Assembly (NCBI GenBank): GCA_022340185.1
Contig: JAJDOK010000019.1
Coordinates: 1 to 64,000 of the forward strand
Length of the DNA stretch: 64,000 bases
From: Salaquimonas sp.
Lineage (GTDB): Bacteria > Pseudomonadota > Alphaproteobacteria > Rhizobiales > Rhizobiaceae
Direction of reading: 5' to 3'
Within the stretch, counting starts at the first letter, position 1. Each line of letters opens with the position of its first letter. The translations under genes were made by a program, and so were the position numbers. The notes below the pieces were generated by a model, which saw only the letters and a list, made by a program, of their open reading frames with translations, was not told the origin of the DNA and searched no databases. Below are positions 1-10,482 of this stretch, piece after piece.

Positions 1-493
1 GCAAGGCCGCGAACTTCTCCTCGATGGCGAAATCGGTTGCGACGACCGCCTCGCCAGCGTCCACCCGGGCGAGATATTCGCCCATGCGATGATAGGCTTG
101 CGGGCCAACGACCAGATCGACGACAGGCGCGCGGGCGACGATTTCGTGGCCTTCCGCCTGCGCAACGCAGCCGGCGACGACGATGTTCGTCTGCTTGCCA
201 TCGGCGGCCCTCGCCTGCTTGAGCTGGCGCAGACGGCCAAGCTCGGAATAGACCTTTTCGGCCGCCTTTTCACGGATATGGCAGGTGTTGAGGACGATGA
301 GGTCGGCGTCTTCCGGCGTCTCGGTTGGCGCATAGCCCTCGCGCGCCAGCACATCGCCCATGCGCTGCGAATCATAGACGTTCATCTGGCAGCCATAGGT
401 CTTGACGAAGACCTTGCGGCCGGAAGGCCGGCCAGCAGTCTGGCCGTCCGGTACGGTCGCGGCAAGGGTTTCAGGTTTGGTGGGCGCGTTCAT
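1..493 (-). CDS. miaB: tRNA-2-methylthio-N6-dimethylallyladenosine synthase MiaB, 5' part only
   Basis: MiaB is a radical-SAM methylthiotransferase that adds a methylthio group to i6A37 of tRNAs reading UNN codons. Only the first 164 codons are present and the gene runs off the left edge. The visible part is the N-terminal UPF0004 domain with its three iron-sulfur ligands: Cys35 in YGCQMN, Cys71 in NTCHIRE and Cys109 in AGCVAQ. The radical-SAM CxxxCxxC motif and the TRAM domain lie outside the window. An Ala/Pro/Thr-rich leader of about 26 residues precedes the conserved domain. The acyltransferase gene lies about 50 bp upstream on the same strand, so the two are probably cotranscribed. The frame is unambiguous; only the 3' limit is unknown. 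Confidence 0.95.
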   Translation of the reverse strand, partial: MNAPTKPETLAATVPDGQTAGRPSGRKVFVKTYGCQMNVYDSQRMGDVLAREGYAPTETPEDADLIVLNTCHIREKAAEKVYSELGRLRQLKQARAADGKQTNIVVAGCVAQAEGHEIVARAPVVDLVVGPQAYHRMGEYLARVDAGEAVVATDFAIEEKFAAL

Positions 494-542
494 GCGAATT
501 TCCTGCTTTCGGTCGGGGTTCTATCGCCAGGCGAGCCGGCCA

Positions 543-1340
543 TCAAGCTCGCTCGCGCATGCGCATGGCCTCGGCGTAGGCCACACGGACGCGTTGATGC
601 ATCTCGGCGGCGATCTGCTTGCGCCCGATATCGGCGGTGAAGGTCGAGGCCTCGCCGAAGATCACTTCCACGTCGAAGGCGCCATTGAGAACGAAGGTGA
701 GAAGATGAGGCACGAGCGGCACATCGCCTGGCCACGCTGCATAGTACTGGTGGAAGCGGCCAAGCGGCAGTCCGTGCAACCTGGTGTAGGCGACCGCCAC
801 GGGCTGGACGGTAACACTTTCAAGCCGTGGCCCGTCGAGCGCGGCATGAACGGCGCCGAACAATGCAGACTTGAACGGGCCGATACGATGACCGTCGCCG
901 GTCGTGCCCTCGGCGAACAGCACCATGGAGTCGCCGCCGGCGAGCCTGCGGGCGATGGTGTCGGTCTGATAGACACTGTCGAGGCGGCGGGTTCGGTCGA
1001 TAAAAACGCTGCGCTGCAACCAGGCGAGCAGGTTGAAGCCGGGCCAGGTCCGCACCTCCCGTTTGGCAATGAAGCAAAGACGCATGACGCTTCCCAGCAC
1101 CATGATGTCCGACCATGACAGATGGTTGGAGACGATGAGCAGCGAATCGGTTTCGGGTCGCGTGCCGCGGACATGGACGCGAACGCCGATCAAACGCAGC
1201 ACCATGCGGTGCCACAGCACGGGAACCACACGGGCCAGCGGAGGATTGAACCACATGCCGAAAATCTGCAGCGGTATCATCACCAGTGTTGCCGGCAGCA
1301 GAACCAGAAGCGCAAGAAAGAGTCGGATTGTCGCTGTCAT
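543..1340 (-). CDS. 1-acyl-glycerol-3-phosphate acyltransferase (PlsC/OlsA family)
   Basis: A 265-residue membrane-bound acyltransferase of the PlsC superfamily. These enzymes move a fatty acyl chain onto a lysolipid. A hydrophobic N-terminus (about residues 5-30) anchors it. The catalytic HX4D box is NHLSWSD (His73, Asp78), and FAEGTTGDG corresponds to the FPEGTR substrate-binding motif. I chose the ATG at 1340 because the family's hydrophobic leader begins there; the frame stays open further upstream but without similarity. Placement next to miaB and rimI recalls the rhizobial OlsA gene, which makes ornithine lipid from lyso-ornithine lipid. Since olsB is about 22 kb away in this window, OlsA is a reasonable alternative to a glycerolipid PlsC. 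Sequence alone does not decide between them. Confidence 0.92.
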   Translation of the reverse strand: MTATIRLFLALLVLLPATLVMIPLQIFGMWFNPPLARVVPVLWHRMVLRLIGVRVHVRGTRPETDSLLIVSNHLSWSDIMVLGSVMRLCFIAKREVRTWPGFNLLAWLQRSVFIDRTRRLDSVYQTDTIARRLAGGDSMVLFAEGTTGDGHRIGPFKSALFGAVHAALDGPRLESVTVQPVAVAYTRLHGLPLGRFHQYYAAWPGDVPLVPHLLTFVLNGAFDVEVIFGEASTFTADIGRKQIAAEMHQRVRVAYAEAMRMRERA

Positions 1341-1404
1341 GTGTGACCGACGGCTGCATCGGCTATCCGGCGCAGGCTTCGGCCGGGTGGCCCGATTCTC
1401 GGGT

Positions 1405-1938
1405 CTAGCGAAGAACAAGTTCCATGACAAGCGCGCTTGGCGGAGCGTTGAGCGGCGGCGAAGAGGTGTGCCCCACGGCCGATTTGTCGCCTTCGACATG
1501 GGAAGCGTAATAGGCCTTGCGTTCGCCGACCTTGCGAAAGCCCAGCGCGCGGTAGAGCGCCAAAGCGGCCGAGTTTCTCTCGCTGACCTCAAGGAACAGC
1601 CGCTCGACACGGTCGCGTTGCAGGCGGCGGATTGCCTCGTCCATCAACGCGCAGCCCGCGCCCTTGCCACGCGCGGCAGGCGCAACGGCAATGGTGATAA
1701 TCTCGGCTTCCTTGCCTGTGGTGCGCACCAGCACAAAGCCGAGCGGTTCTGAATCGCCCTCGCGGCGCACGACAAGACCGGCCATGCCGCCACGAAGCAT
1801 CCCGTGCAGCGTGTCGGCATCCCAGCCATGGGGAAAGCTCGCTTCATGAATTTCGGCGAGCGCCACGAGATCGTCCTCGCTGGCCTCGGTCACGAAATAG
1901 GACGGTTTCGACCTCTGCCACCAGAGCCACCAGAACAT
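1405..1938 (-). CDS. rimI: Ribosomal protein alanine N-acetyltransferase RimI
   Basis: A 177-residue GNAT-fold acetyltransferase. RimI classically acetylates the N-terminal alanine of ribosomal protein S18. The acetyl-CoA pyrophosphate loop VAPAARGKGAG and the C-terminal signature NSAALALYRALGFRKVGERKAYY (seen around residues 120-143) are intact. The N-terminus MFWWLWWQRSK is unusually rich in Trp. It lies 26 bp downstream of tsaB on the same strand, the common bacterial tsaB-rimI arrangement, and 64 bp upstream of the acyltransferase. The C-terminal 30 residues or so are family-variable. RimI is the best call because of tsaB linkage; a generic GNAT is the alternative. Confidence 0.92.
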   Translation of the reverse strand: MFWWLWWQRSKPSYFVTEASEDDLVALAEIHEASFPHGWDADTLHGMLRGGMAGLVVRREGDSEPLGFVLVRTTGKEAEIITIAVAPAARGKGAGCALMDEAIRRLQRDRVERLFLEVSERNSAALALYRALGFRKVGERKAYYASHVEGDKSAVGHTSSPPLNAPPSALVMELVLR

Positions 1939-1964
1939 GGAATCGCGCCCCCGTAACTGACCAC

Positions 1965-2642
1965 TCAGGCCCGCGCCAGCGCGAAGCCGGATTGCGGCTT
2001 GGCATCGGGCGGACGCAGGTAAAGCGGTTCGGGTCTGGTGTCCGTATCGAGCGCGGTCGCGCCGAGGCGGCCATAGGCGGCGATCGGCGCGGCGGCAAGT
2101 TCATGGACGATGGGCAGATCGCGGCCGGTGGCCTCGATCACCCGCCGCGCGCCCGAGCCGCAAATCCGGATGTCAACACTGTCCGGCACCATCGCCGCGA
2201 TGGCTTCATAGCTGGCGACGAACGGCGTTTGCGGGAAAACATCGCTACCGAAAAATTGCGCATAGGCTTCGCCGCGCCGAGCGTCGAGCGCGACGAGCAG
2301 GGAAGTTTCGGGCTTCATTTGAGGTTCCGCAACCATCCTCAAGGCGTCGAGCGCACAGATGCCCACCACCGGCACGCCAAGGCCAAGAGCGATACCGCGC
2401 GCGGCAGCAAGGCCAACGCGTACACCGGTGAAACTTCCTGGACCGACCGAGACGGCAACTCTGTTGACATCCTCGTAGCCGATGACCGCCTTGGCCAGCA
2501 CTTCGCCAATCATGTCCATCAGCCGCTCGGCGTGGCCGCGGCCGATATCCTGCGTTCGTTCCGCGACAATCGTATCGGTGTCGCTGTCATGCAGCGCGGC
2601 GGCGCAAAGATGCGCGGAAGTGTCGATTGCCAGCGTGATCAT
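1965..2642 (-). CDS. tsaB: tRNA threonylcarbamoyladenosine biosynthesis protein TsaB
   Basis: A 225-residue ASKHA-fold protein, the dimerisation partner of TsaD in forming t6A37 on ANN-decoding tRNAs. It starts with MITLAIDTSAHLC, typical of TsaB, and carries the SVGPGSFTGVRVGLAAARGI signature near residues 65-85. TsaB is inactive by itself and lacks a full nucleotide-binding site, consistent with its length. I chose the ATG at 2642; the frame continues upstream through residues without similarity, overlapping the nfu stop codon region. It is followed by rimI. Confidence 0.95.
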   Translation of the reverse strand: MITLAIDTSAHLCAAALHDSDTDTIVAERTQDIGRGHAERLMDMIGEVLAKAVIGYEDVNRVAVSVGPGSFTGVRVGLAAARGIALGLGVPVVGICALDALRMVAEPQMKPETSLLVALDARRGEAYAQFFGSDVFPQTPFVASYEAIAAMVPDSVDIRICGSGARRVIEATGRDLPIVHELAAAPIAAYGRLGATALDTDTRPEPLYLRPPDAKPQSGFALARA

Positions 2643-2745
2643 CAGCCGCAACAAATCCCGCCGCGCGCCGGAAAAGTCGACCCCGAAATTGGTCGCAAGA
2701 GAGGATTCACGCGGTTTTTTGCGGTCGAAAGCGGCAAAGGCCGGC

Positions 2746-3318
2746 TCAGACCGCCTCAACCTCGCGCACTTCGGGAATGAAGTGCTGGAGCAGGTTCTGG
2801 ATGCCGTATTTCAGTGTTGCGGTCGAGGACGGACAGCCCGAGCAGGCACCCCGCATGTAGAGATAGACAGTGCCATCCCTGTAGCCACGAAACGTAATGT
2901 CGCCGCCATCCTGGGCAACGGCGGGGCGCACCCTGGTGTCGAGCAGTTCCTTGATGGTCTCGACAATCTGGCCGTCTTCCTCTCCGAAGAATTCCTCACT
3001 TTCGGATGCGGCCTGCGACGCATCCTCGACGACCGGGCGTCCGGAAGCATAGTGCTCCATGATCGCACCCAGAATGGCCGGCTTCAGATGCGGCCAGCCC
3101 ATGCCGCTCCCGTCGTCATCTTCCTTGGTCACGGTGATGAAATCGTCGCCCAGAAAGACCCCGGTGACGCCCGGAATTTCGAACAGACGCAAGGCGAGCG
3201 GCGAACCGGCGGCATCTTCTGGCGCGCGATAATCGGCCGGATCACCGGGCAAAACCGCCTTGCCGGGAAGGAATTTCAGCGTGGCGGGGTTGGGCGTGGC
3301 TTCGGTCTGGATGAACAT
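2746..3318 (-). CDS. NifU-like Fe-S cluster scaffold/carrier protein (Nfu)
   Basis: A 190-residue Nfu protein that carries a [4Fe-4S] cluster between two subunits and delivers it to apo-enzymes. Residues 1-90 form the Nfu_N domain (start MFIQTEATPNPATLKFLPG). Residues about 110-182 form the NifU C-terminal domain with the cluster motif CSGC at Cys159 and Cys162. An acidic linker (residues about 100-115) joins them. This two-domain form is the usual alphaproteobacterial and mitochondrial NFU1 type, unlike the A-type/Nfu fusion NfuA of enterics. Its leader (3319-3456) contains a short GC hairpin near 3345 (CCCGG/CCGGG). It lies between usp and tsaB on the same strand. Confidence 0.95.
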   Translation of the reverse strand: MFIQTEATPNPATLKFLPGKAVLPGDPADYRAPEDAAGSPLALRLFEIPGVTGVFLGDDFITVTKEDDDGSGMGWPHLKPAILGAIMEHYASGRPVVEDASQAASESEEFFGEEDGQIVETIKELLDTRVRPAVAQDGGDITFRGYRDGTVYLYMRGACSGCPSSTATLKYGIQNLLQHFIPEVREVEAV

Positions 3319-3456
3319 GGTTTGGTCTCCGCACGTCTTTCCCGGTTCAAGGCCGGGAGGAATGCATGATGCAGTCTGGATCCAGTTTGGAATCGTTCAA
3401 AACAGTAACATAGTCATGTTGGGTCCGCCATCAAGCCGCTCACGGCAAAAACAGGA

Positions 3457-3948
3457 TCAGGCCACGGCCTCGATGTCGGCGTCCGACAGATCGGAGGGCA
3501 CGATGGTAACAGGGATCGGGAAGGCGGCGCTGCGACCGGCGATCGAGGAGACGAGCGGACCGGGACCCTCCTTGCCCTCGCCGGCAGCGAGCACCAGTAT
3601 CGCGATGTCGCGGTCTTCCTCGATGAGCTTGTAGATCTCATCGACGATCTTGCCCTCGCGAACAACGAGCTCAGGATCGATATTGGCCTTCTCGCGGGCG
3701 TATTGAGCATATTTGTCGAGCGCGGAATCGGCTTCCTCGCGCGCCTCGGCACGCATGATCTCCTCGACGCCGATCCAGTGCTGGAAATCGCCCGGCGGGG
3801 AGATAAAGACGAGCACCAGCCCGCCGCCCGTCTTGGCGGCGCGTCTGCCCGCATAAAGCACGGCACGCCCGCATTCGGGCGTCGCGTCGATGACCGCCAG
3901 GAATTTGCGCTTATGGCCTTCCTGGAAACTTTGCCGCTTGCTTACCAT
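3457..3948 (-). CDS. Universal stress protein (UspA family)
   Basis: A 163-residue single-domain UspA-fold protein. It opens with the beta-strand FLAVIDATPECGRAVLYA and ends with the strand VTIVP. The region around residues 118-135 (LVLAAGEGKEGPG) lies where ATP-binding Usp proteins have G-2x-G-9x-G(S/T). The glycines here are only partly in register, so nucleotide binding is uncertain. Usp proteins are small cytosolic stress or starvation proteins with no single defined reaction. It sits between nfu and trpS on the same strand, a linkage I recall from other Rhizobiales. Confidence 0.9.
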   Translation of the reverse strand: MVSKRQSFQEGHKRKFLAVIDATPECGRAVLYAGRRAAKTGGGLVLVFISPPGDFQHWIGVEEIMRAEAREEADSALDKYAQYAREKANIDPELVVREGKIVDEIYKLIEEDRDIAILVLAAGEGKEGPGPLVSSIAGRSAAFPIPVTIVPSDLSDADIEAVA

Positions 3949-4023
3949 GTGCGCATTTAGCCCTTCGTCGGCGCCAAGTACAAGACTTGACAGATGCGCG
4001 GATTGACCCGCAGTGCAGTGCGC

Positions 4024-5073
4024 TCAGTCGCCGAGGAAACCGACGATCCGGCGCACCTCCTGCATGGTTTCGCGCGCGATAACGCGGGCTCGCGCGGCGC
4101 CGTCGGCCAGGATGGCGTCGATTTCCACCGGATTGTCGAGCAGGCGGCGCATCTCGGCGTTGATCGGCGCGAGCTTTTCCACCGCCAGATCGGCAAGCGC
4201 CGGCTTGAATACCGAGAACGGCTCGCCGGCGAATTGCTCGATGACCGAAGCCTTGTCGATTTCGGCAAGCGCGGCATAGAGGCCGACGAGATTTTCGGCC
4301 TCCGGGCGGCCGGCAAGTTCTTCCAGCGTGGCCGGCAGCGGCTCCGGATCGGTCTTGGCCTTGCGAATCTTTTTCGCGATGTCGTCGGCCGAATCGGTCA
4401 GATTGATGCGCGACAGATCGGAAGCGTCCGATTTCGACATCTTCTTGGTGCCGTCGCGGAGACTCATGACGCGCGTCGCCGGCCCCTCGATGACGGGATC
4501 GGTCAGCGGGAAATAATCCGTATCCAGTTGCAGCCTGGCGATCGATTCAGCGAAATCGTTGTTGAATTTCGCCGCGATGTCGCGCGTCAATTCCAGATGT
4601 TGCTTCTGGTCGTCGCCGACCGGTACATGGGTGGCGCGATAAACCAGGATATCGGCGGCCATCAGCGTGGGATAGGCGAACAGGCCGACGGAAGCATTCT
4701 CGCGGTCCTTGCCGGCCTTTTCCTTGAATTGTGTCATGCGGTTGAGCCAGCCCATGCGCGCCACGCAGTTGAAGATCCAGGCCAGTTCGGCATGTTCGAC
4801 GACCTGGCTCTGGTTGAAGACGATATGCCTGGCCGGATCGATGCCCGAAGCGATGAAGGCGGCCGTCACCTCGCGTGTGTTGTTGGCGAGTTCGGCGGGA
4901 CCGCCCCAGACCGAGAACGGCTGGGTGATCGCATGCAGATCGACGACGCAATAGATGCATTCATGGCTTTCCTGCAGCGCCACGAATTTGCGGATGGCGC
5001 CCAGATAATTGCCCAGATGCAGATTGCCGGTCGGCTGCACGCCGGAAAAAACACGGTTGTTCGGCTGGCTCAT
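4024..5073 (-). CDS. trpS: Tryptophanyl-tRNA synthetase
   Basis: A 349-residue class Ic aminoacyl-tRNA synthetase that charges tRNA-Trp. The HIGH-type motif is [12 protein letters not shown] (residues 14-25) and the KMSKS loop is intact at residues 211-215. The length fits bacterial TrpRS. It is 102 bp downstream of murJ on the same strand. No trp leader peptide or T-box-like structure is visible in that gap. Confidence 0.98.
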   Translation of the reverse strand: MSQPNNRVFSGVQPTGNLHLGNYLGAIRKFVALQESHECIYCVVDLHAITQPFSVWGGPAELANNTREVTAAFIASGIDPARHIVFNQSQVVEHAELAWIFNCVARMGWLNRMTQFKEKAGKDRENASVGLFAYPTLMAADILVYRATHVPVGDDQKQHLELTRDIAAKFNNDFAESIARLQLDTDYFPLTDPVIEGPATRVMSLRDGTKKMSKSDASDLSRINLTDSADDIAKKIRKAKTDPEPLPATLEELAGRPEAENLVGLYAALAEIDKASVIEQFAGEPFSVFKPALADLAVEKLAPINAEMRRLLDNPVEIDAILADGAARARVIARETMQEVRRIVGFLGD

Positions 5074-5175
5074 GGCAGGGAAGTCCGTATCGGTAAAGCG
5101 GAAAAATTCGCGCGGGTTATGACCGAGGCGGGCGGCAAGCGCAAGCGGCAGGCAAGCAAGAATGGGTTTCCCGTC

Positions 5176-6741
5176 TCATTGGGCGCGGCGACGGATGAAC
5201 AGCCCCAGCAGACGGTCGCGCTCCACCGCGCCGGTCGCGATCACGATGGCGAAATAGACAAGCGCGGCGCCGGCAACAACCGCGAGCACCGTCAGTGCCC
5301 GGATGATGAAACCCGCTTCCAGCATGGTAGCGCCGAGATAGCGGCTGGCAGCGACCAGCAATCCCGCCATGACCAGATTGGCGAGCGCGATCAGGCCGAG
5401 GCGGCGTAGGGTAACGGCGGAAGGCCGGAACAGGTTCCGGTGCCACAGGGCAATGGCGAGCAACAGGGCATTGACCCAACCGGCGATCGAAGTGGCGATG
5501 GCGATGCCGGTCACCCCGATCAGCGGAAACAGGATGAGGCTGCCGGTGATATTGGTCGCCGCATTGGCGCCGGCAAACCACATCGGCGTCTTCATGTCCT
5601 CACGGGCATAAAAACCCGGCCGGAAAATCGAGATCAGGGTGAAGGCGGGCAGGCCGATGGCGAAGGCACGCAGGACTTCGGCAGTGATGAGCGTGGTCTC
5701 GCGGGCGAACGCGCCACGTTCATAGACCAACGCCACAAGCGCTTCGGGAATCAGCGCAAAGCCGATCGCTGCGGGAACTGTCAGCCCGAGGCCGAATTCC
5801 AGACTGCGGTTCTGCAGATGCGCGGCATCATCGAAATCGCCTGCCTTCAGCGAGCGGGAAAGTTCGGGCAGCAGCACCACACCGATGGCGATGCCGATGA
5901 CGCCGAGCGGCAATTGGTTGATGCGGTCGGCATAGTTGATGATCGCGATCGCACCGTCCTGGGCCGAGGCGATGTTCTGACCGACCAGAAGATTGATCTG
6001 GGTAATGCCGCCGGTGATCGCCGCGGGCAATGCCAGCCACAACAGCCGGCGCACCTGCGGTGTCAGCGCGGGCGCCCTGAAGGACATGGCGAAGCCCTCG
6101 CGATGGACGCCATAGAGCAACAGGGCGAGCTGGAGCAGGCCGGAAACCAGCACCGACCAGGACAGGAGCAGGCCGACATCCTCGCCGGCAAGGCCGATGA
6201 TCAGGCCGCCGGCAAGGGCGGCGATCAATACGATATTGAGCAGGACAGGCGCGAGTGCGGCCAGGAAATAGCGCCGGAAGGAATTCAGGATGCCGGAGAG
6301 CATCGCCACCAGCGACATGGCGGCAAGATAGGGGAACATGATCCGGCCATAGGTCACGGTGACAGCGAATTTCGACGAGGCCGGATCGAACTGCGCGGCG
6401 ATGATCGTGCTGACCAGGAACGGCATGAAGATCATGGCGATGGCGCTGAGCAGGATCAGGATGAACAGAAGTGCGGAGAGAACCTGCTCGGCAAAACGGC
6501 GCGCCGCCTCACCGCCATCGCCTTCCAGTTCCTTGGCGAAAAGCGGCACGAAAGCTGAGTTGAAAGCGCCTTCGGCGAAAAGACGGCGAAACAGGTTGGG
6601 GAAACGGAAGGCGGCATAAAAGGCATCGGCGACCGGTCCGTTGCCGAGAGCGGCGGCGATCATCGCCTCACGGAAGAAACCGAGAACCCGGCTGGCCAGC
6701 GTAGCCGAGCCGACCGTGGAAAATTTACCGATCAGGCTCAT
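5176..6741 (-). CDS. murJ: Lipid II flippase MurJ (MviN)
   Basis: A 521-residue polytopic inner-membrane protein of the MOP superfamily that moves lipid II from cytoplasm to periplasm for peptidoglycan synthesis. It opens with SLIGKFSTVGSATLASRVLGF and continues with about 14 hydrophobic segments. The early FREAMIAAALGNGPVADAF segment (about residues 23-41) is characteristic. I chose the ATG at 6741, only 7 bp after the glnD stop; the frame stays open upstream inside glnD, where it has no similarity. Close spacing suggests cotranscription and perhaps translational coupling with glnD. Confidence 0.97.
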   Translation of the reverse strand: MSLIGKFSTVGSATLASRVLGFFREAMIAAALGNGPVADAFYAAFRFPNLFRRLFAEGAFNSAFVPLFAKELEGDGGEAARRFAEQVLSALLFILILLSAIAMIFMPFLVSTIIAAQFDPASSKFAVTVTYGRIMFPYLAAMSLVAMLSGILNSFRRYFLAALAPVLLNIVLIAALAGGLIIGLAGEDVGLLLSWSVLVSGLLQLALLLYGVHREGFAMSFRAPALTPQVRRLLWLALPAAITGGITQINLLVGQNIASAQDGAIAIINYADRINQLPLGVIGIAIGVVLLPELSRSLKAGDFDDAAHLQNRSLEFGLGLTVPAAIGFALIPEALVALVYERGAFARETTLITAEVLRAFAIGLPAFTLISIFRPGFYAREDMKTPMWFAGANAATNITGSLILFPLIGVTGIAIATSIAGWVNALLLAIALWHRNLFRPSAVTLRRLGLIALANLVMAGLLVAASRYLGATMLEAGFIIRALTVLAVVAGAALVYFAIVIATGAVERDRLLGLFIRRRAQ

Positions 6742-6748
6742 GGCTGTT

Positions 6749-9640
6749 TCAGGCCGTCCTGCGCGACTGCGCATCGGCGGCAGCTCGTCCGGACTGAGCT
6801 TTTTTAGCCTGATCCTGCTTGGCGTGGGGCCGTTTGGCTGAAGTTTGCTTGGCGGATTCCGGCTTTGCGGTTGCCTGATTGTTGGGAACCAGCATGGCCA
6901 TGACCTCGTCGATGATCCTGTGCTGGCGGTTGGTTCCGGTGATCTTGTGACCCACCAGGTCGACCACATAAAAGACGTCGATGACCTTTTCGCCGAAGGT
7001 GGCGATATGGGCCGAGTCGATGTTGAGGTTGAGGTCGGCGATCACCCTCGTGATATCCGACAGCAGGCCGTGCCGGTCGAGACAGGTCACTTCGACGACG
7101 GTGGAACCATCCGACAGATCGTTGTCGATGACGACGGATGGTTTGACCGAAAAGGCCCCGGCGGAACGGCGCGGCTTGGTGCGGCTTGCGATGATCTCCG
7201 GCAGGCGGACCTCGCCGGAAAGGACCTGCTCGATCATCTTGCCGATCTTGGCAGCGCGGCGCAATTCGTCATCCTCGATGACGAATTCGCGGTTGATGTA
7301 GATGGTGTCGAGGGCGCGGCCGTCGGAGGTGGTGTGGATCTTGGCGTCGGCGATGTTGGCGCCGGCCGCAGCACAGGCCCCGGCGATGATCGACAGCAGG
7401 CGCGGGTGGTCGGGCGCCAGTACGGTGATCTCGGTGATCTCCTCGAATTGGCGGCAATGCACATCGGTCGCCAGCTTCTTGCCGGAGACATCGCTCGCGC
7501 GCAGGAATTCCATGTGGGTGCGCTGGGTCTCCGGATCGGTCGACAGGAAATAGGCCGAGTAGGGCAGGCTGAGATAGTGTGCCCGGTCCTTCTCGCTCCA
7601 ATCGATGAGCGAATCGGCCAGCATGTTGCGGGCGGCGCGCACGCGCGGACGGCGCTCGGCCTGCGAGAAGCCGCCGGTCAGCACCGGTTCGGTCTCGTAA
7701 TACAGGGTGCGCAGCAACTGCCCCTTCCAGCCATTCCACACGCCTGGCCCGACGGCGCGGATATCGCAGACGGTCAGGACCAGCAGATAGCGCATGCGCT
7801 CCAGCGTCTGCACGGTGGCGGCAAAATCCTTGATGGTCCTGGGGTCGGAAAGATCGCGCGACTGCGCCACCATCGACATGACGAGATGATCGCGGACCAG
7901 CCAGGCGACGAATTCGGCCTGGCTCTCGCTCATGCCGAGACGGGGGCAGAGCTGACGGGCGATGCGCTCGCCAGCGATCGAATGATCCTCCTTGCGGCCC
8001 TTGGCGATGTCATGCAGCAAAAGCGCGACATAAAGCACCTGGCGGTCCTTGATGAAGGGCAGGATCTCGCCTGACAGCGGATGGTCCTCCACCAGGGTGC
8101 CGTTCTCGATGCCGGCAAGCACGCCGACGGCCCTGAGCAGGTGTTCGTCGACGGTGTAGTGGTGGTACATGTTGAACTGCATCATCGCCACGACCTTGCC
8201 GAAGGCCGGTATGAAGCGTCCCAGCAGGCCGGATTCGTTCATCTTCCTGAGCAATTGCTCCGGGCGCTTGCGCGAGGTCAGGATGTCGAGGAAAAGCCGG
8301 TTTGCCTCGTCATTGGCGCGCAATTCCCTGTCAACCAGCTTCAGCGATTTGGAAACGAGGTGCAGGGCATCGGGGTGAAAATCGAGATCGTTGTCGTCGG
8401 CCAGCTTGAACAGGCGAATCATGTTCACCGGATCGCGCCTGAAGACCTCGTCATCGACGATGTTGATGCGGCCGCGCTCGGAGAAGAAATCGAGCGTGCC
8501 GGCTATTTTCTTCCTGCGGTGGCGCAGTGAACGGATGAAGCCGCCGACGCCGCCGTTCACCGATTTCGCATCCTGCTCCTCGAGCTGGGCGCAGACGATC
8601 ATGGTCAGATCGCCAACCTCCTTGGCCATCAGGAAGTAGTGCTTCATGAAGCGCTCGACATCGAGCAGGCCGGCATGGCTGATGTAGCGCAGCTTGGCGG
8701 CCAGTTCGCGCTGGATATCGAAGGACAGGCGATCCTCGGCCTTGCCGGTGAGGAAATGCATGTGGCAACGCACCGTCCACAAAAAGTCCTCCGCACGCCG
8801 GAATCGGCGGAATTCGGAACGAGTGAACAGGCCTGCCTCGACCAGTTGCGAAGCGTGGTCGACCTGGAAGACATATTTGCCGATCCAGAACAGCGTATGC
8901 AGGTCTCTGAGGCCGCCCTTGCCGTCCTTGACGTTGGGTTCGACCAGATAGCGCGATTCGCCGGCGCGGCGGTGACGCCGGTCGCGTTCGGCCAGTTTGG
9001 CGGCGATGAATTCGGTCGCGGTGCCGGCGACCACTTCGTCGCGGAAACGGTTGGCGAGTTCGTCGCACAATTCCTTGGCGCCCCAGATGAAGCGCGCTTC
9101 CAGAATCGAGGTGCGGATCGTCATGTCGGCCTTGGCCTGGCGAATCGATTCATCGATATTTCGCGTAGCGTGGCCAACCTTGAAGCCCATGTCCCAGAGC
9201 ATGTAGAGAACGTATTCGACGACGGCCTCTCCCCAAGCTGTCTGCTTGTAGGGTAGCACGAACAGCAGATCGATATCGGAGCCCGGCGCCAGCATGCCGC
9301 GGCCATAGCCGCCGACTGCGACAATCGCCATGCGCTCGCCCATGGTCGGGTTCTTCACCCGATAGACGTGGGTTACGGCGAAATCATAGATAACGCGGAT
9401 GATCTCGTCCTGGAGATCGGAGATGCGCCGGGCACAGCGCGTGCCCTTGCCGTCGGCATCGAGAAGCGCCCGGGCCCGCTCCCTGCCCTCTTCCGAAGCC
9501 TGCTTGAGGATATCGAGAACCTGGACACGAACCTTCGCCGACGAGCCGTCATTGCTGTCGGAGGTGAGTTCGGTCAGCTGGCTGCGGATCGCCTTGGCAT
9601 CAATCAGCTGGTCGGTCAGGCTGGTATCATGCGCCGTCAT
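6749..9640 (-). CDS. glnD: Bifunctional uridylyltransferase/uridylyl-removing enzyme GlnD
   Basis: A 963-residue nitrogen sensor that uridylylates and deuridylylates PII proteins according to glutamine. Domains: nucleotidyltransferase with GGYGRG (110-115) and GSDIDLLF (120-127); helical linker domain to about 470; HD hydrolase with LLHDIAKG (His543, Asp544); ACT1 about 735-805; ACT2 about 848-915. Residues 922-963 form a Lys/Ala/Gln-rich, low-complexity basic tail not needed for any known GlnD activity. The gene is 56 bp downstream of grpE and 7 bp upstream of murJ. In several relatives I recall glnD next to mutS; here mutS is about 17 kb away. Confidence 0.97.
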   Translation of the reverse strand: MTAHDTSLTDQLIDAKAIRSQLTELTSDSNDGSSAKVRVQVLDILKQASEEGRERARALLDADGKGTRCARRISDLQDEIIRVIYDFAVTHVYRVKNPTMGERMAIVAVGGYGRGMLAPGSDIDLLFVLPYKQTAWGEAVVEYVLYMLWDMGFKVGHATRNIDESIRQAKADMTIRTSILEARFIWGAKELCDELANRFRDEVVAGTATEFIAAKLAERDRRHRRAGESRYLVEPNVKDGKGGLRDLHTLFWIGKYVFQVDHASQLVEAGLFTRSEFRRFRRAEDFLWTVRCHMHFLTGKAEDRLSFDIQRELAAKLRYISHAGLLDVERFMKHYFLMAKEVGDLTMIVCAQLEEQDAKSVNGGVGGFIRSLRHRRKKIAGTLDFFSERGRINIVDDEVFRRDPVNMIRLFKLADDNDLDFHPDALHLVSKSLKLVDRELRANDEANRLFLDILTSRKRPEQLLRKMNESGLLGRFIPAFGKVVAMMQFNMYHHYTVDEHLLRAVGVLAGIENGTLVEDHPLSGEILPFIKDRQVLYVALLLHDIAKGRKEDHSIAGERIARQLCPRLGMSESQAEFVAWLVRDHLVMSMVAQSRDLSDPRTIKDFAATVQTLERMRYLLVLTVCDIRAVGPGVWNGWKGQLLRTLYYETEPVLTGGFSQAERRPRVRAARNMLADSLIDWSEKDRAHYLSLPYSAYFLSTDPETQRTHMEFLRASDVSGKKLATDVHCRQFEEITEITVLAPDHPRLLSIIAGACAAAGANIADAKIHTTSDGRALDTIYINREFVIEDDELRRAAKIGKMIEQVLSGEVRLPEIIASRTKPRRSAGAFSVKPSVVIDNDLSDGSTVVEVTCLDRHGLLSDITRVIADLNLNIDSAHIATFGEKVIDVFYVVDLVGHKITGTNRQHRIIDEVMAMLVPNNQATAKPESAKQTSAKRPHAKQDQAKKAQSGRAAADAQSRRTA

Positions 9641-9696
9641 GGCGGCGTATTTATCCTGAATCGCAGTTGATGGATACAGCGCCGGCTTGCCTGAGG

Positions 9697-10386
9697 TCAG
9701 GCTTCGCCGGATTCACCCTTGCCGGTCTCGGCACCGGTGACCGCTTCGTCCGCCTTCGGGGCGGCCTTCGGACCACCTTTCGAGACGCCGACGAGCGCCG
9801 GACGCAGCACCCGATCGCCAATGACGTAGCCGTCCTGGACAACCTGCGAGACCGTATTGGCCGGCACCTGCACGTCCTGGACCTCGAACATCGCCTGATG
9901 GAAATTGGGATCGAAGCGCTCGCCGGCCGGCGAGATACGCTTCACGTCGTGCTTTTCCAGCCCCTGCAGCATGGCACGCTCGGTCAGCTCGACACCCTCG
10001 ATCAGGGCTGCGACGCCCGGATCGGCGGCCTCGCGCGTCTCTTCCGGCACGGCTTCGAGCGCACGGCGCAGATTGTCGGAAACGGCGAGCATTTCGCGGG
10101 CGAAGCCGGCGATCGAATATTCACGCGCCTCGACAACGTCCTTGGCGGTACGCTTGCGCAGGTTTTCCATCTCGGCGGCAAGACGTATCAGCTTGTCCTG
10201 CGCCTCGGCTTTATCCGCCTCCACACGTTCCAGTTCGGCGCGCAGGAATTCCAGCGGATCGGCAAAGCCGGAGGTTTCGTTGTCGTCTGCCGCCTCGGCT
10301 TTGTCCTGCGCTTCCTTTTCAAGCGATGCCTTGTGCGGCCTGGCCGCATGTTTGGCGTCCTGATGTCCGGTTTTTTCCGCCATCAT
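9697..10386 (-). CDS. grpE: Nucleotide exchange factor GrpE
   Basis: A co-chaperone of about 229 residues that speeds ADP release from DnaK. It has a charged, disordered N-terminus, a long helix about residues 45-110 (coiled-coil dimer), and the C-terminal beta domain ending [20 protein letters not shown] Pro/Ala/Gly-rich tail follows. The ATG pair at 10386/10383 is preceded by GGGA at fitting distance; an in-frame ATG at 10395 and one at 10437 are less likely. It lies about 100 bp downstream of hrcA on the same strand, the usual hrcA-grpE heat-shock unit. No CIRCE element was found nearby. Confidence 0.95.
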   Translation of the reverse strand: MMAEKTGHQDAKHAARPHKASLEKEAQDKAEAADDNETSGFADPLEFLRAELERVEADKAEAQDKLIRLAAEMENLRKRTAKDVVEAREYSIAGFAREMLAVSDNLRRALEAVPEETREAADPGVAALIEGVELTERAMLQGLEKHDVKRISPAGERFDPNFHQAMFEVQDVQVPANTVSQVVQDGYVIGDRVLRPALVGVSKGGPKAAPKADEAVTGAETGKGESGEA

Positions 10387-10482
10387 CAATCCCATGGGTT
10401 CAAGTATCGGAAAGTTGCCACGGATATCTGCGTTCAAGGGTCAAAAATCAACCCCCCAGAACCTCCGGATAAGGGCGAGGGT

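Noticed and set aside
3994-5409. A 471-codon plus-strand frame
   Set aside because: It is antisense to trpS and to the end of murJ.
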